Positions 1 through 5,679 of a stretch of DNA of 6,654 nucleotides are shown here, piece by piece. The stretch spans positions 1 to 6,654 of the forward strand of contig JAEYLA010000058.1 of assembly GCA_023461495.1 (NCBI GenBank). Direction: 5' to 3'. How positions within the stretch are numbered: position 1 is the stretch's first letter; each line of letters begins with the position of its first letter. The translations under genes and the position numbers were made by a program. The notes below the pieces were generated by a model. It saw only the letters and a program-made list of their open reading frames with translations. It was not told where the DNA came from and searched no databases. Source of the stretch: Bacillota bacterium (GTDB lineage Bacteria; Bacillota; Clostridia; Christensenellales; CAG-138).

Positions 1-447
1 GTTGTACAGGGAAATCTCCTTAGTATATTGCTTGAGACCATGGATTACAGCCTTGGCGCCACCGCCCGCGCCCATGACCGCCACTTTCTTTCCATCAAGG
101 GCTGTGACTTCCAAAAGCGCCGTGATGGCACCGTAACCATCGGTATTGTATCCCGTTAATACGCCGTCATCATTGACGATGGTGTTGATGGCGCCGATCT
201 CTTTTGACATATCGTCCACATGGTCGATATAGTCCATGATCTCTTCCTTGTACGGCATCGTCACGCCCATGCCGCGTATGCCAAGCGCGCGCATGGCGTC
301 TACTGCTGCCTTTGCGCCGCTTGGCTCAAAGGACACGTAGGTGTAATTCAGGTCCATATGGCGGAACGCCGCGTTATGGGTTTTGACGCCCATGCCGCCA
401 ATGCTTTTGGCAATGGAACAGCACAGCACGGGGTTTGACTTTGGCAT
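1..447 (-). CDS. Shikimate dehydrogenase-family oxidoreductase (SDH-like), 3' end cut off by window edge
   Basis: Translating the minus strand from ATG at 447 gives 149 codons open to the window edge, so only the N-terminal substrate domain and the start of the NAD(P) domain are present. Visible family motifs are a THNAAF stretch (residues 24-29), GVTMPYKEE around 61-69 with the catalytic-type Lys, GAINTIV, then GYNTDGYG with the catalytic-type Asp, and a GAGGGAKAV nucleotide-binding loop. These place it in the AroE superfamily, which reduces 3-dehydroshikimate or related keto-cyclitols with NAD(P)H. The usual S-x-S-P shikimate-binding motif before HN is replaced by G-M-G-V. From memory, the spacing and the LGIRG..V.MP.KE pattern resemble the Haemophilus SDH-like (SdhL) branch. 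GGAGGAA at 451-457 lies just upstream of the start, and the gene begins 18 bases after the permease stop, so co-transcription with the transporter is likely. The true substrate is unknown. Confidence 0.85.
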   Translation of the reverse strand, partial: MPKSNPVLCCSIAKSIGGMGVKTHNAAFRHMDLNYTYVSFEPSGAKAAVDAMRALGIRGMGVTMPYKEEIMDYIDHVDDMSKEIGAINTIVNDDGVLTGYNTDGYGAITALLEVTALDGKKVAVMGAGGGAKAVIHGLKQYTKEISLYN

Positions 448-465
448 CGGTTCCTCCGAAAATTC

Positions 466-1428
466 TTATTTCGCCTTGGCAGGCTTGCTCGAAAGCTGTG
501 TCTGGATCACTTCGATATACGCTGCGAAGATGATCACGGCGCCTGTTGCGATGTACTGGTAGAACGTATCCACGCCCATTACGATGAGGCCGACCTTCAG
601 CCCCGCAAACAGGATCGCGCCGAGCACGGTGCCGAACACGTTGCCGCGTCCGCCCGCCATGCTGGTTCCACCGATGGCCGCCGCCGCAATGGCGTTCAAT
701 TCATAGCCCTGGCCCGTGGTCGGGTCGCCGGTGCCGAGTTTTGCAATCTGGATCATGGCCGCAAGCGCAGTGCCGAGCATGCCCAGCCCATACACGAGCG
801 CCTTGTTTTTGTCCACCTTTACGCCGGAAAGCCTTGTCGCTTCCTCGTTGCCGCCGATGGCGTACACATACATGCCGTGGCGGGTCTTGCGCAGCACGAC
901 GAACATGATGACCGCAAACAGGAAGAAGATCAGGATGGAGACGCGCACCGAGGGAATCAGCTCGCCGTCCACCATCTTGCGGTAGGTATCCGGCACGCCA
1001 AGCACGGGGTAACCTTTTGTGACAACATACGCAAGGCCGCGGTAGACGGACATCGTACCCATGGTGGCGATGAAGGGCTGGAGCTTGAGCTTGGTAACAA
1101 GGATACCGTTCAATAACCCGATGGCAAAGCCCATGACAAGGCCGATGAGGATGCAGAGGATGGGGTGTACGCCCGCGACTGCCGCCTGCGCAACGATCGC
1201 GCCGTCCAAAGCCAGCACGGAGCCTACGGAAAGATCGATGCCGCCGGTGATGATTACGCCGGTGATGCCGATGCCCATGAGGCCGTAGATGGTTGCCTGC
1301 TCCACGATATCGCGGATATTGTTGCCGGAAACATAGATCGGCTCAAGCGCGCCGAATATACCGAACATGAGAATAATCGCAAAGACTACGCTCAGTTCAC
1401 GGCTGTTCTTTTTCCAAAAGTTGCTCAT
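466..1428 (-). CDS. CUT2-family sugar ABC transporter permease (RbsC-like)
   Basis: This is a 320-residue very hydrophobic protein, the usual length for RbsC/BPD_transp_2 permeases. It forms the membrane channel, as a homodimer in the family, through which the sugar delivered by the binding protein enters the cytoplasm. Family hallmarks seen are TGGIDLSVGS at 61-70, GLLNGILVTKLKLQPFIATMG from about 104, GGNEEATRLSGV at 192-203 (cytoplasmic loop expected to touch the ATPase), and AIGGTSMAGGRGN near 251-263. Hydrophobic spans suggest eight to ten membrane helices, including about 12-28, 46-62, 88-110, 163-179, 210-228, 265-284 and 290-306. The start ATG overlaps the ATPase stop as ATGA (1425-1428), indicating translational coupling, and a GGGGGAAG ribosome site precedes it. 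The C-terminus is short, basic and cytoplasmic. The family is certain, but substrate identity cannot be read from the permease. Confidence 0.95.
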   Translation of the reverse strand: MSNFWKKNSRELSVVFAIILMFGIFGALEPIYVSGNNIRDIVEQATIYGLMGIGITGVIITGGIDLSVGSVLALDGAIVAQAAVAGVHPILCILIGLVMGFAIGLLNGILVTKLKLQPFIATMGTMSVYRGLAYVVTKGYPVLGVPDTYRKMVDGELIPSVRVSILIFFLFAVIMFVVLRKTRHGMYVYAIGGNEEATRLSGVKVDKNKALVYGLGMLGTALAAMIQIAKLGTGDPTTGQGYELNAIAAAAIGGTSMAGGRGNVFGTVLGAILFAGLKVGLIVMGVDTFYQYIATGAVIIFAAYIEVIQTQLSSKPAKAK

Positions 1429-2921
1429 GCCAAACTTCCCCCTACTGCGTATGTGATAATACTCTCTTCTAAAAACTCGCTCTTCGCTAGCTCTGCGGCA
1501 ATCCTGCCTTCGCGCATGATGATCATGCGGTCGCTCATGCCCATGACCTCTGTCAGCTCCGAGGACACCATGATAATGGACTTGCCTTCCTCCACAAGCT
1601 GTTCCATCAGCTTGTAGATTTCCGCCTTTGCACCGATGTCGATGCCCTTGGTGGGTTCATCCAATATGAGTACGTCGGCATCGGTGGAAAGCCACTTGGC
1701 CAGAATCACCTTCTGCGCGTTGCCGCCCGAAAGGCTGACCGTCATGAATTCCGGGTCATTGGGCGTAAGCCCTACTTGCTTTCCGACAGAGATTGCGTTT
1801 TTATACTTGCGCTCCCGGTTCACAAACGGCCCGTCCTGGAACTTCCGGATGCAGGCAAGCGCGATGTTGTCCGCGTTGTTGAGATTCTTGATGAATCCCT
1901 CCTCCTTGCGGTTTTCGGAAATCAGGCCGATCCCCGCTTTCACGCAGGCGCTCGGAGAGCTGTTGTCAAGCTTTCTGCCGTGCAGTGTAATGGTACCGGC
2001 GGAGGATTCATCCGCGCCGAATATGGCGCGCATGGTCTCGGTGCGCATCGCGCCCACCAGGCCGAAGAAACCTAAAATTTCGCCCTTGCGCAATTCAAAG
2101 CTGATGTCTTCAAACCCGGCGGGACCGCTGAGGTTTTCCACCTTGAGCACAGTCTCGGGCTCCGCGCAGCAGGGCTTAAGGCGCTGTGCAAACATGGACA
2201 CATCGCGCCCGACCATGCTGTGCACCAGCTGTTCCTCCGTGGTCTCCTTGAGGTTCCATGTGGTAATGTACTCGCCGTCGCGCAGGACTGTCGCGCGGTC
2301 GCACAGCGCGAATATTTCATCCATCTTGTGGCTGATATACAAAATCGTAATGCCCTTCGATTTGAGATCGTTGATGATCTCGAAGAGCGTGTGTACCTCG
2401 GCGTTGCTCAACGACGACGTCGGCTCATCAAACGAGATGACCTTCGCGTTGAGATAGAGCGCCTTTGCAATCTGCACCATCTGCTTTTTGCCGGTGCTCA
2501 GATTTTTCATTTTCTCCTTTGCGGAGAACGTGCAGCCAAGCAGGTCAAGGAGCTTCTGCGTCTCCTTCACCATCTGGGCGCTGTTGAGGAAGGGGCCATT
2601 CACAATCTCGCTGCCCAGCATGAGATTTTCGGCCACGGTAAGCTCAGGAATGATGTTGATTTCCTGATGCACCTTTGCAATGCCATATTGAATGGCTTCG
2701 TAGGCGTTGTTGAATCCGACCTGCTCGCCGCCGATGAATACCTTGCCCTCTGTTGCCGGGAACATGCCGTGCAGAATGTTGAGCAAGGTGGATTTTCCCG
2801 CGCCGTTTTCCCCTAGCAGCGCGTGAATCTCGCCGCGCTGCACGGTAAAGGACACGTCATGGAGCGCCCTTTGGCCCGGAAAAATCTTGGTGATGTTCTG
2901 AAATTCAATGTAATTTTCCAT
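1425..2921 (-). CDS. Sugar ABC transporter ATP-binding protein with two nucleotide-binding domains (RbsA/MglA-like)
   Basis: This 498-residue cytoplasmic ATPase powers sugar import. Domain 1 has Walker A GENGAGKST (37-45), Q-loop Q86, signature LSTGKKQ (141-147), Walker B VISFDEPTSSL (161-171) and H-loop H198. Domain 2 starts near residue 257. Its Walker A region is degenerate (GLVGAMRTE, 287-295), its signature LSGGNAQK (397-404) is intact, Walker B is VLILDEPTKGID (417-428), and the H-loop position falls in VSSELTE. This one-good, one-degenerate arrangement and length are typical of the RbsA/MglA/XylG group. Met292 stands where most family members have Gly (GAGRTE), an unusual substitution. 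The start at 2921 is supported by AAGGA about ten bases upstream and by the N-terminus beginning directly with the first domain strand. It follows the binding-protein gene after a 204-base structured gap and overlaps the permease start by four bases. Confidence 0.95.
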   Translation of the reverse strand: MENYIEFQNITKIFPGQRALHDVSFTVQRGEIHALLGENGAGKSTLLNILHGMFPATEGKVFIGGEQVGFNNAYEAIQYGIAKVHQEINIIPELTVAENLMLGSEIVNGPFLNSAQMVKETQKLLDLLGCTFSAKEKMKNLSTGKKQMVQIAKALYLNAKVISFDEPTSSLSNAEVHTLFEIINDLKSKGITILYISHKMDEIFALCDRATVLRDGEYITTWNLKETTEEQLVHSMVGRDVSMFAQRLKPCCAEPETVLKVENLSGPAGFEDISFELRKGEILGFFGLVGAMRTETMRAIFGADESSAGTITLHGRKLDNSSPSACVKAGIGLISENRKEEGFIKNLNNADNIALACIRKFQDGPFVNRERKYKNAISVGKQVGLTPNDPEFMTVSLSGGNAQKVILAKWLSTDADVLILDEPTKGIDIGAKAEIYKLMEQLVEEGKSIIMVSSELTEVMGMSDRMIIMREGRIAAELAKSEFLEESIITYAVGGSLA

Positions 2922-2937
2922 TTCTGCACCATCCTTT

Positions 2938-2970
2938 TCAGGGTAATGATAGCGTAAAACCCGCCATCAT
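2938..2970 (-). CDS. Possible 10-codon leader ORF upstream of the ATPase gene
   Basis: Minus-strand ATG-ATG at 2970-2965 opens a reading frame MMAGFTLSLP followed by TGA at 2940-2938. It has its own well-spaced AAAGGA (2980-2985, nine bases before the ATG), which lies inside the downstream-coming arm of a 13-bp inverted repeat. Its stop codon directly precedes the AAAAGGA ribosome site of the ATPase gene (start 2921), so translation of the short frame could influence initiation there. There is no homology evidence for such a short peptide. This is a speculative regulatory element, not a confident gene. Confidence 0.25.
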   Translation of the reverse strand: MMAGFTLSLP

Positions 2971-2980
2971 GTCTATGCTT

Positions 2981-3024
2981 CCTTTCTAAAAGCACCGTAT
3001 CTAAAACATTTGCTTTTAGAAAGG
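2981..3024 (-). repeat. 13-bp perfect inverted repeat (hairpin 3) with competing internal pairing
   Basis: CCTTTCTAAAAGC at 2981-2993 is the exact reverse complement of 3012-3024, with 18 bases between the arms. A third copy of the core, TCTAAAA at 3000-3006, can pair with TTTTAGA at 3014-3020 instead, so two mutually exclusive stems share one arm. In the transcript the last arm carries the AAAGGA ribosome-site-like sequence of the small leader frame. No T-run follows, so it is not a standard terminator. Confidence 0.7.
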
Positions 3025-3053
3025 TGTCCGGGGCGGCATTGCTGCCCCGGACA
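3025..3053 (-). repeat. GC-rich intercistronic hairpin 2
   Basis: TGTCCGGGGC at 3025-3034 pairs perfectly with 3044-3053, giving a ten-bp stem. Two more pairs close over an ATT/AAT loop after one mismatch. It abuts hairpin 3 with no spacer. The leftward transcript continues with only a short TTT, so it is a strong stem without a canonical terminator tail. Such stems between a binding-protein gene and its transporter genes commonly slow 3' decay of the first cistron. That role is inferred here. Confidence 0.7.
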
Positions 3054-3060
3054 AACGCCG

Positions 3061-3088
3061 CCGGCAAAGTCCTTTGGAACTTTGCCGG
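3061..3088 (-). repeat. Intercistronic hairpin 1 after the binding-protein gene
   Basis: CCGGCAAAG at 3061-3069 is the exact reverse complement of 3080-3088, and three more base pairs (one G-U in RNA) extend the stem to about twelve over a four-base loop. It lies about 38 bases after the binding-protein stop and seven bases before hairpin 2 in the direction of transcription. No T-run follows. It probably marks or protects the 3' end of the binding-protein message, or acts as a partial terminator. Confidence 0.65.
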
Positions 3089-3125
3089 GACGGCCTTCGG
3101 GGATTAATTATTGAGTAGCGTTTGC

Positions 3126-4292
3126 TTATTCAGCAATCTTGAAGCCGGTCCAGCCGATGATTTCGGTGGCGGGCACATCAATGTTGGCGCTGTCGATAAC
3201 AGCCTGCGGGGAATAGACAACCTTGGGAACATCCTGGCCGCCAAGCTTCCTCAGAAGCATCTCGGTGCCGATCTGGGACATGTAGTACGGGAAGGAGTCG
3301 ACCGTGGCGGAAAGCTCGCCTGCCTTGATGGAAGCGCGCGCTTCGCTCGTGCCGTCGGTACCCACAACCAGGCACTGGCCGAGCTTGCCGGCAGCCTTAA
3401 CGGCTTCGAGAGCGCCCATTGCCATGGTGTCGTTGTTCGCGTAGATGGCCTTGAGGTCAGGATACTGCTTCATCCAGATATCCACAACGTCCTTTGCCTT
3501 CATGCGGTCCCAGTCAGCGTTCTGGATGGCAACAACTTCAACCTTGGGGTTGTTGGTGGCAAACCAGTTTTTGAAACCTTCGGTCCTGGTCCTGGCCGGG
3601 GGTGCCTTGGGCAGACCCTGGACAATTGCGACCTGGCCTTCGCCGCCGATCTTCTCGTTGACCCATGCAGCCGCAAGCTCCGCAGCCTCCAGATGCCATG
3701 CGCCGACCGTCACGCCGATCTGGGGCATGAACGCATCGTTGACAACCGTAAGCTGGATGTTGGACTTGAGCGCATTCTCAATACCGGGTAGCAGGTTGCC
3801 CTCGGAGATGGGGGAGCACAGGATGCCGGTGTACTGCTTGTTGATCATATCGTTGAGCACAGCCAGCTGGCCCTGTTCATCGGTTTCGCCCTGCGCCGCG
3901 CGCACGTCGAGGGTGATGTTGTAGCCCGCTTCCTGCAGCGCTTTGCCGGCGGCCTCAGCGCCTTCCTTCTGCATGCGCCAGAACTCGTTTTCAAACGCCT
4001 TGCAGACATAGCCGATCTTCAGCTCGCCGTCGATTTTGGGCATGGGCCCGAGCAGGGCCTCCACATCCTTGTACTGCACGGCTTTGTCATAATGGTCAAA
4101 GCCCTGTTCCGCAACGTCCGCAGCAGCAAGCTCCGTGGATGCGGGTGCTTCGGTTGCCGCGGGTGCTTCGGTTGCAGGCGCTTCGCCCTGAGGCGCTGCG
4201 GTCGCAGCGGGTGGGGTGCTGGGGTTGGCGGCGCAAGCCACAAACGACAGCATCATGAGCAGGGTCAGTGCAACTGCCATGAGTTTCTTCAT
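3126..4292 (-). CDS. Sugar ABC transporter substrate-binding lipoprotein (RbsB-like, type I periplasmic-binding fold)
   Basis: This is a 388-residue secreted lipoprotein that captures the sugar outside the membrane for the ATPase/permease pair. The start at 4292 was chosen over an in-frame ATG at 4388 because it has GGGAGGAAG at 4301-4309 and opens a classical signal peptide (MKK, hydrophobic 5-19, Cys20 as the likely lipidated residue, although Phe at -3 of the lipobox is not ideal). Residues 21-57 form an Ala/Pro/Thr/Glu-rich linker with ATEAPA repeats. The binding fold starts near 90 (LKIGYVCKAFENEFW). Compared with E. coli RbsB from memory, equivalents of the ligand residues are kept at F104, R234, N287 (NNDTMAMGA) and D313 (GTDGTSE). 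The RbsB Asp-Arg pair is replaced by N185-D186, and the Gln near the C-terminal lobe by Ser333 (SFP). The ligand is therefore probably a sugar or cyclitol, but not certainly ribose. It is the first gene of the leftward operon. Confidence 0.93.
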   Translation of the reverse strand: MKKLMAVALTLLMMLSFVACAANPSTPPAATAAPQGEAPATEAPAATEAPASTELAAADVAEQGFDHYDKAVQYKDVEALLGPMPKIDGELKIGYVCKAFENEFWRMQKEGAEAAGKALQEAGYNITLDVRAAQGETDEQGQLAVLNDMINKQYTGILCSPISEGNLLPGIENALKSNIQLTVVNDAFMPQIGVTVGAWHLEAAELAAAWVNEKIGGEGQVAIVQGLPKAPPARTRTEGFKNWFATNNPKVEVVAIQNADWDRMKAKDVVDIWMKQYPDLKAIYANNDTMAMGALEAVKAAGKLGQCLVVGTDGTSEARASIKAGELSATVDSFPYYMSQIGTEMLLRKLGGQDVPKVVYSPQAVIDSANIDVPATEIIGWTGFKIAE

Positions 4293-4300
4293 ACGTGTTT

Positions 4301-4309
4301 CTTCCTCCC
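4301..4309 (-). promoter_or_regulatory. Ribosome binding site deciding the binding-protein start
   Basis: On the minus strand GGGAGGAAG lies eight bases before ATG at 4292-4290. This near-perfect site, together with the signal peptide that follows, argues for the start at 4292 rather than the upstream in-frame ATG at 4388. Confidence 0.85.
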
Positions 4310-4414
4310 AAATTGTTCTTGGTTTTGATCGTTGGCGCCGAATTGTAGGCCGACATGTAGTATTGTACCCGATAAAGCAAGCCGCCATGAGTTCTCACGC
4401 CAACTTTCAGCATC

Positions 4415-4443
4415 AATATAGCACGTCAAGTCCAAGGTGTCAA
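4415..4443 (-). promoter_or_regulatory. Sigma-A-type promoter for the leftward transporter operon
   Basis: The minus strand has TTGACA (4438-4443), a 17-base spacer and TATATT (4415-4420), which is close to consensus. The transcription start would be near 4408, leaving a leader of about 116 bases before the binding-protein ATG. This start point excludes the longer in-frame start at 4388 only weakly, since that ATG would still be transcribed. The -35 box lies about 58 bases from the divergent promoter's -35, so one regulator could control both. Confidence 0.75.
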
Positions 4444-4500
4444 TCATCCAAAATTGTGTTTCTTGGCTTTTTGTTGGTTTCGCGCCCAGCGCGTGATACA
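4444..4500. other. Core of the divergent intergenic region, candidate regulator-binding zone
   Basis: This segment lies between the two outward-facing -35 boxes, and I find no gene in it. It is A/T-rich on the left and holds a small perfect inverted repeat CGCGC-CCA-GCGCG at 4481-4493. It is the natural place for an activator or repressor site, but no known operator consensus is recognisable. Confidence 0.35.
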
Positions 4501-4529
4501 TTGCAAAGCGCTGTGTTTTATGGTATAAT
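4501..4529 (+). promoter_or_regulatory. Extended -10 promoter for the kinase-HAD operon
   Basis: TTGCAA (4501-4506) is a four-of-six -35 box. It is followed after 17 bases by a perfect TATAAT (4524-4529), preceded by TG plus one base, the extended -10 motif. Transcription would start near 4536 and leave a leader of about 200 bases before the kinase ATG. An imperfect palindrome CAAAGC-GCTGTG (4504-4515) centred in the spacer could be an operator, but it is weak. Confidence 0.7.
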
Positions 4530-4535
4530 CCGCAG

Positions 4536-4734
4536 TTGAAAAGCGGCTGTTTCTTTTATTTTTTTGCGCAATGAGCGCGGAAGATTTGGCCTTCCTGTTC
4601 AAACTCAGGGCGTTTCATCCTTCTTTATGCAGCCTGTGCGCCATGAGGATTGTCGTTTTTGGCAATAATTTGTTGGACTTTGCCTTGTGTTTTTCATGAA
4701 AATCCAAATTTCAAACCAGTAAGGAGCAAAGCAT
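4536..4734 (+). other. Long 5' leader of the kinase mRNA
   Basis: About 200 bases separate the predicted transcription start from the kinase start. The leader contains a T-rich tract at 4549-4565, an 18-codon frame at 4643-4699 without a visible ribosome site, a 12-bp palindrome TTTTCATGAAAA at 4691-4702, and the kinase ribosome site AAGGAG at 4721-4726 (eight bases before the ATG). I see no recognisable riboswitch or strong terminator hairpin in it. Confidence 0.45.
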
Positions 4735-5679
4735 ATGAGCATCACCATTGCGGTATTGGGAAGCATCAATTACGATATTGTGGCCAAAGCCGTGCGCCTT
4801 CCCAATGTCGGCGAGACTGTTGACGGGTCCGGCGTAGACATGTATCTGGGCGGCAAGGGCACCAATCAGGCCGTACAGACCCGGCTTCTTGGCGCGCATA
4901 CCTATTTTATCGGATGCATCGGCGCGGATTCCCAGGGCGAAAGCGTCCGTGCGAATCTCAAGGCGCAGGACGTAGACGACCGGTTCCTGTATACGCTCAA
5001 CGATCAGCGTACGGGATGCGCCGTCATCTATGTGGACGAAAACGGGGACAATATGCTTGTGCACGCGCCGGGTGCCAACAAGGCCATTACCCGGGAAATT
5101 GTGGACTCCGCAAAGGCGCAGATCCATGAGGCCGACGTATTCATTACCCAGAATGAAATCAATGGCGATATGCTCGCCTATGGCCTTTCCCTTGCAAACT
5201 CCCTTGGCGTGACCACCATTTTGAACCCCGCCCCTGCCGTCCCCATCCCCGACGAGGTATACCCGCTGGTGGATTACATTACCCCCAACGAAACGGAGAG
5301 CGAAGCCTACACCGGCATTTTGCGCTCCAATATGCCGCTGGATCAATGGGCCCGCGCCAACGCGGAGTGGTTCATGAAAAAGGGCGTCAAGCACGTGTTG
5401 ATCACCATGGGCGAAAAGGGCGCGTATTATTATGACGGGAAGCAGGAAGTCCGGCAGAGCGCGTTCAAAATCAAAGCTGTGGATACCACTGCCGCGGGCG
5501 ACGCCTTCAACGGCGGCCTTGCTTACGGTATTGCAAACGGCTGGGAGATTGAAAAGAGCATGGTGCTGGGGAGCGCCTGCGGCGCAATGGCCGCTATGAC
5601 CATTGGCGCGCAGAATTCGCTGCGGCCTATGCAGGATGTGCTGCAATTTTTGAAAGCGGAGGGCCATACCCTTGCCTAA
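4735..5679 (+). CDS. PfkB-family sugar kinase, ribokinase-like
   Basis: This 314-residue cytoplasmic kinase is close to the usual ribokinase length of about 300-310. In order it shows GSINYDIV with D14 (ribose-contacting Asp equivalent), GGKGTNQAV at 39-47 (PfkB signature 1), TGCAVIYVDENGDN then APGAN (111-115), E141 in TQNEI at the sugar-binding Glu position, LNPAPA (163-168), TPNETE (183-188), VLITMGEKGA (221-230) and VDTTAAGDAFNGG (249-261) with catalytic base D256. All key positions are intact, so it should transfer phosphate from ATP to a sugar such as ribose (O5). The start has AAGGAG eight bases upstream. It is first in the rightward operon, divergent from the importer, and its 3' end overlaps the HAD gene. 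Ribokinase is the best guess, but with a binding protein unlike RbsB at some ligand positions another pentose, ketose or nucleoside is possible. Confidence 0.92.
   Translation: MSITIAVLGSINYDIVAKAVRLPNVGETVDGSGVDMYLGGKGTNQAVQTRLLGAHTYFIGCIGADSQGESVRANLKAQDVDDRFLYTLNDQRTGCAVIYVDENGDNMLVHAPGANKAITREIVDSAKAQIHEADVFITQNEINGDMLAYGLSLANSLGVTTILNPAPAVPIPDEVYPLVDYITPNETESEAYTGILRSNMPLDQWARANAEWFMKKGVKHVLITMGEKGAYYYDGKQEVRQSAFKIKAVDTTAAGDAFNGGLAYGIANGWEIEKSMVLGSACGAMAAMTIGAQNSLRPMQDVLQFLKAEGHTLA
5658..5663 (+). promoter_or_regulatory. Ribosome binding site for the TTG-initiated HAD gene
   Basis: GGAGGG inside the last codons of the kinase lies eight bases before TTG at 5672. The optimal spacing, and the fact that the HAD motif FDMDG must begin within seven codons of this point, support TTG as the start. 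Translation is therefore coupled to the kinase. Confidence 0.75.

Noticed and set aside
1636..2457. 273-codon frame on the plus strand opposite the ABC ATPase
   Set aside because: It is antisense shadow of a gene with complete ATPase motifs, and its predicted protein shows no family features.
3025..3053. Full rho-independent terminator after the binding-protein gene
   Set aside because: The stem is strong, but only TTT follows before A-rich sequence in the leftward direction, and the downstream genes have no promoter of their own that I can see. Read-through is expected.
4293..4388. 32-residue N-terminal extension of the binding protein from ATG at 4388
   Set aside because: The extension is polar and basic and would bury the signal peptide. 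The strong ribosome site at 4301-4309 precedes the internal ATG instead.
4530..4565. Possible attenuator: CCGC...GCGG stem followed by a T-rich tract just after the kinase promoter
   Set aside because: The stem is only four bp, and its first arm would lie mostly upstream of the predicted transcription start near 4536, so it would not be in the RNA.
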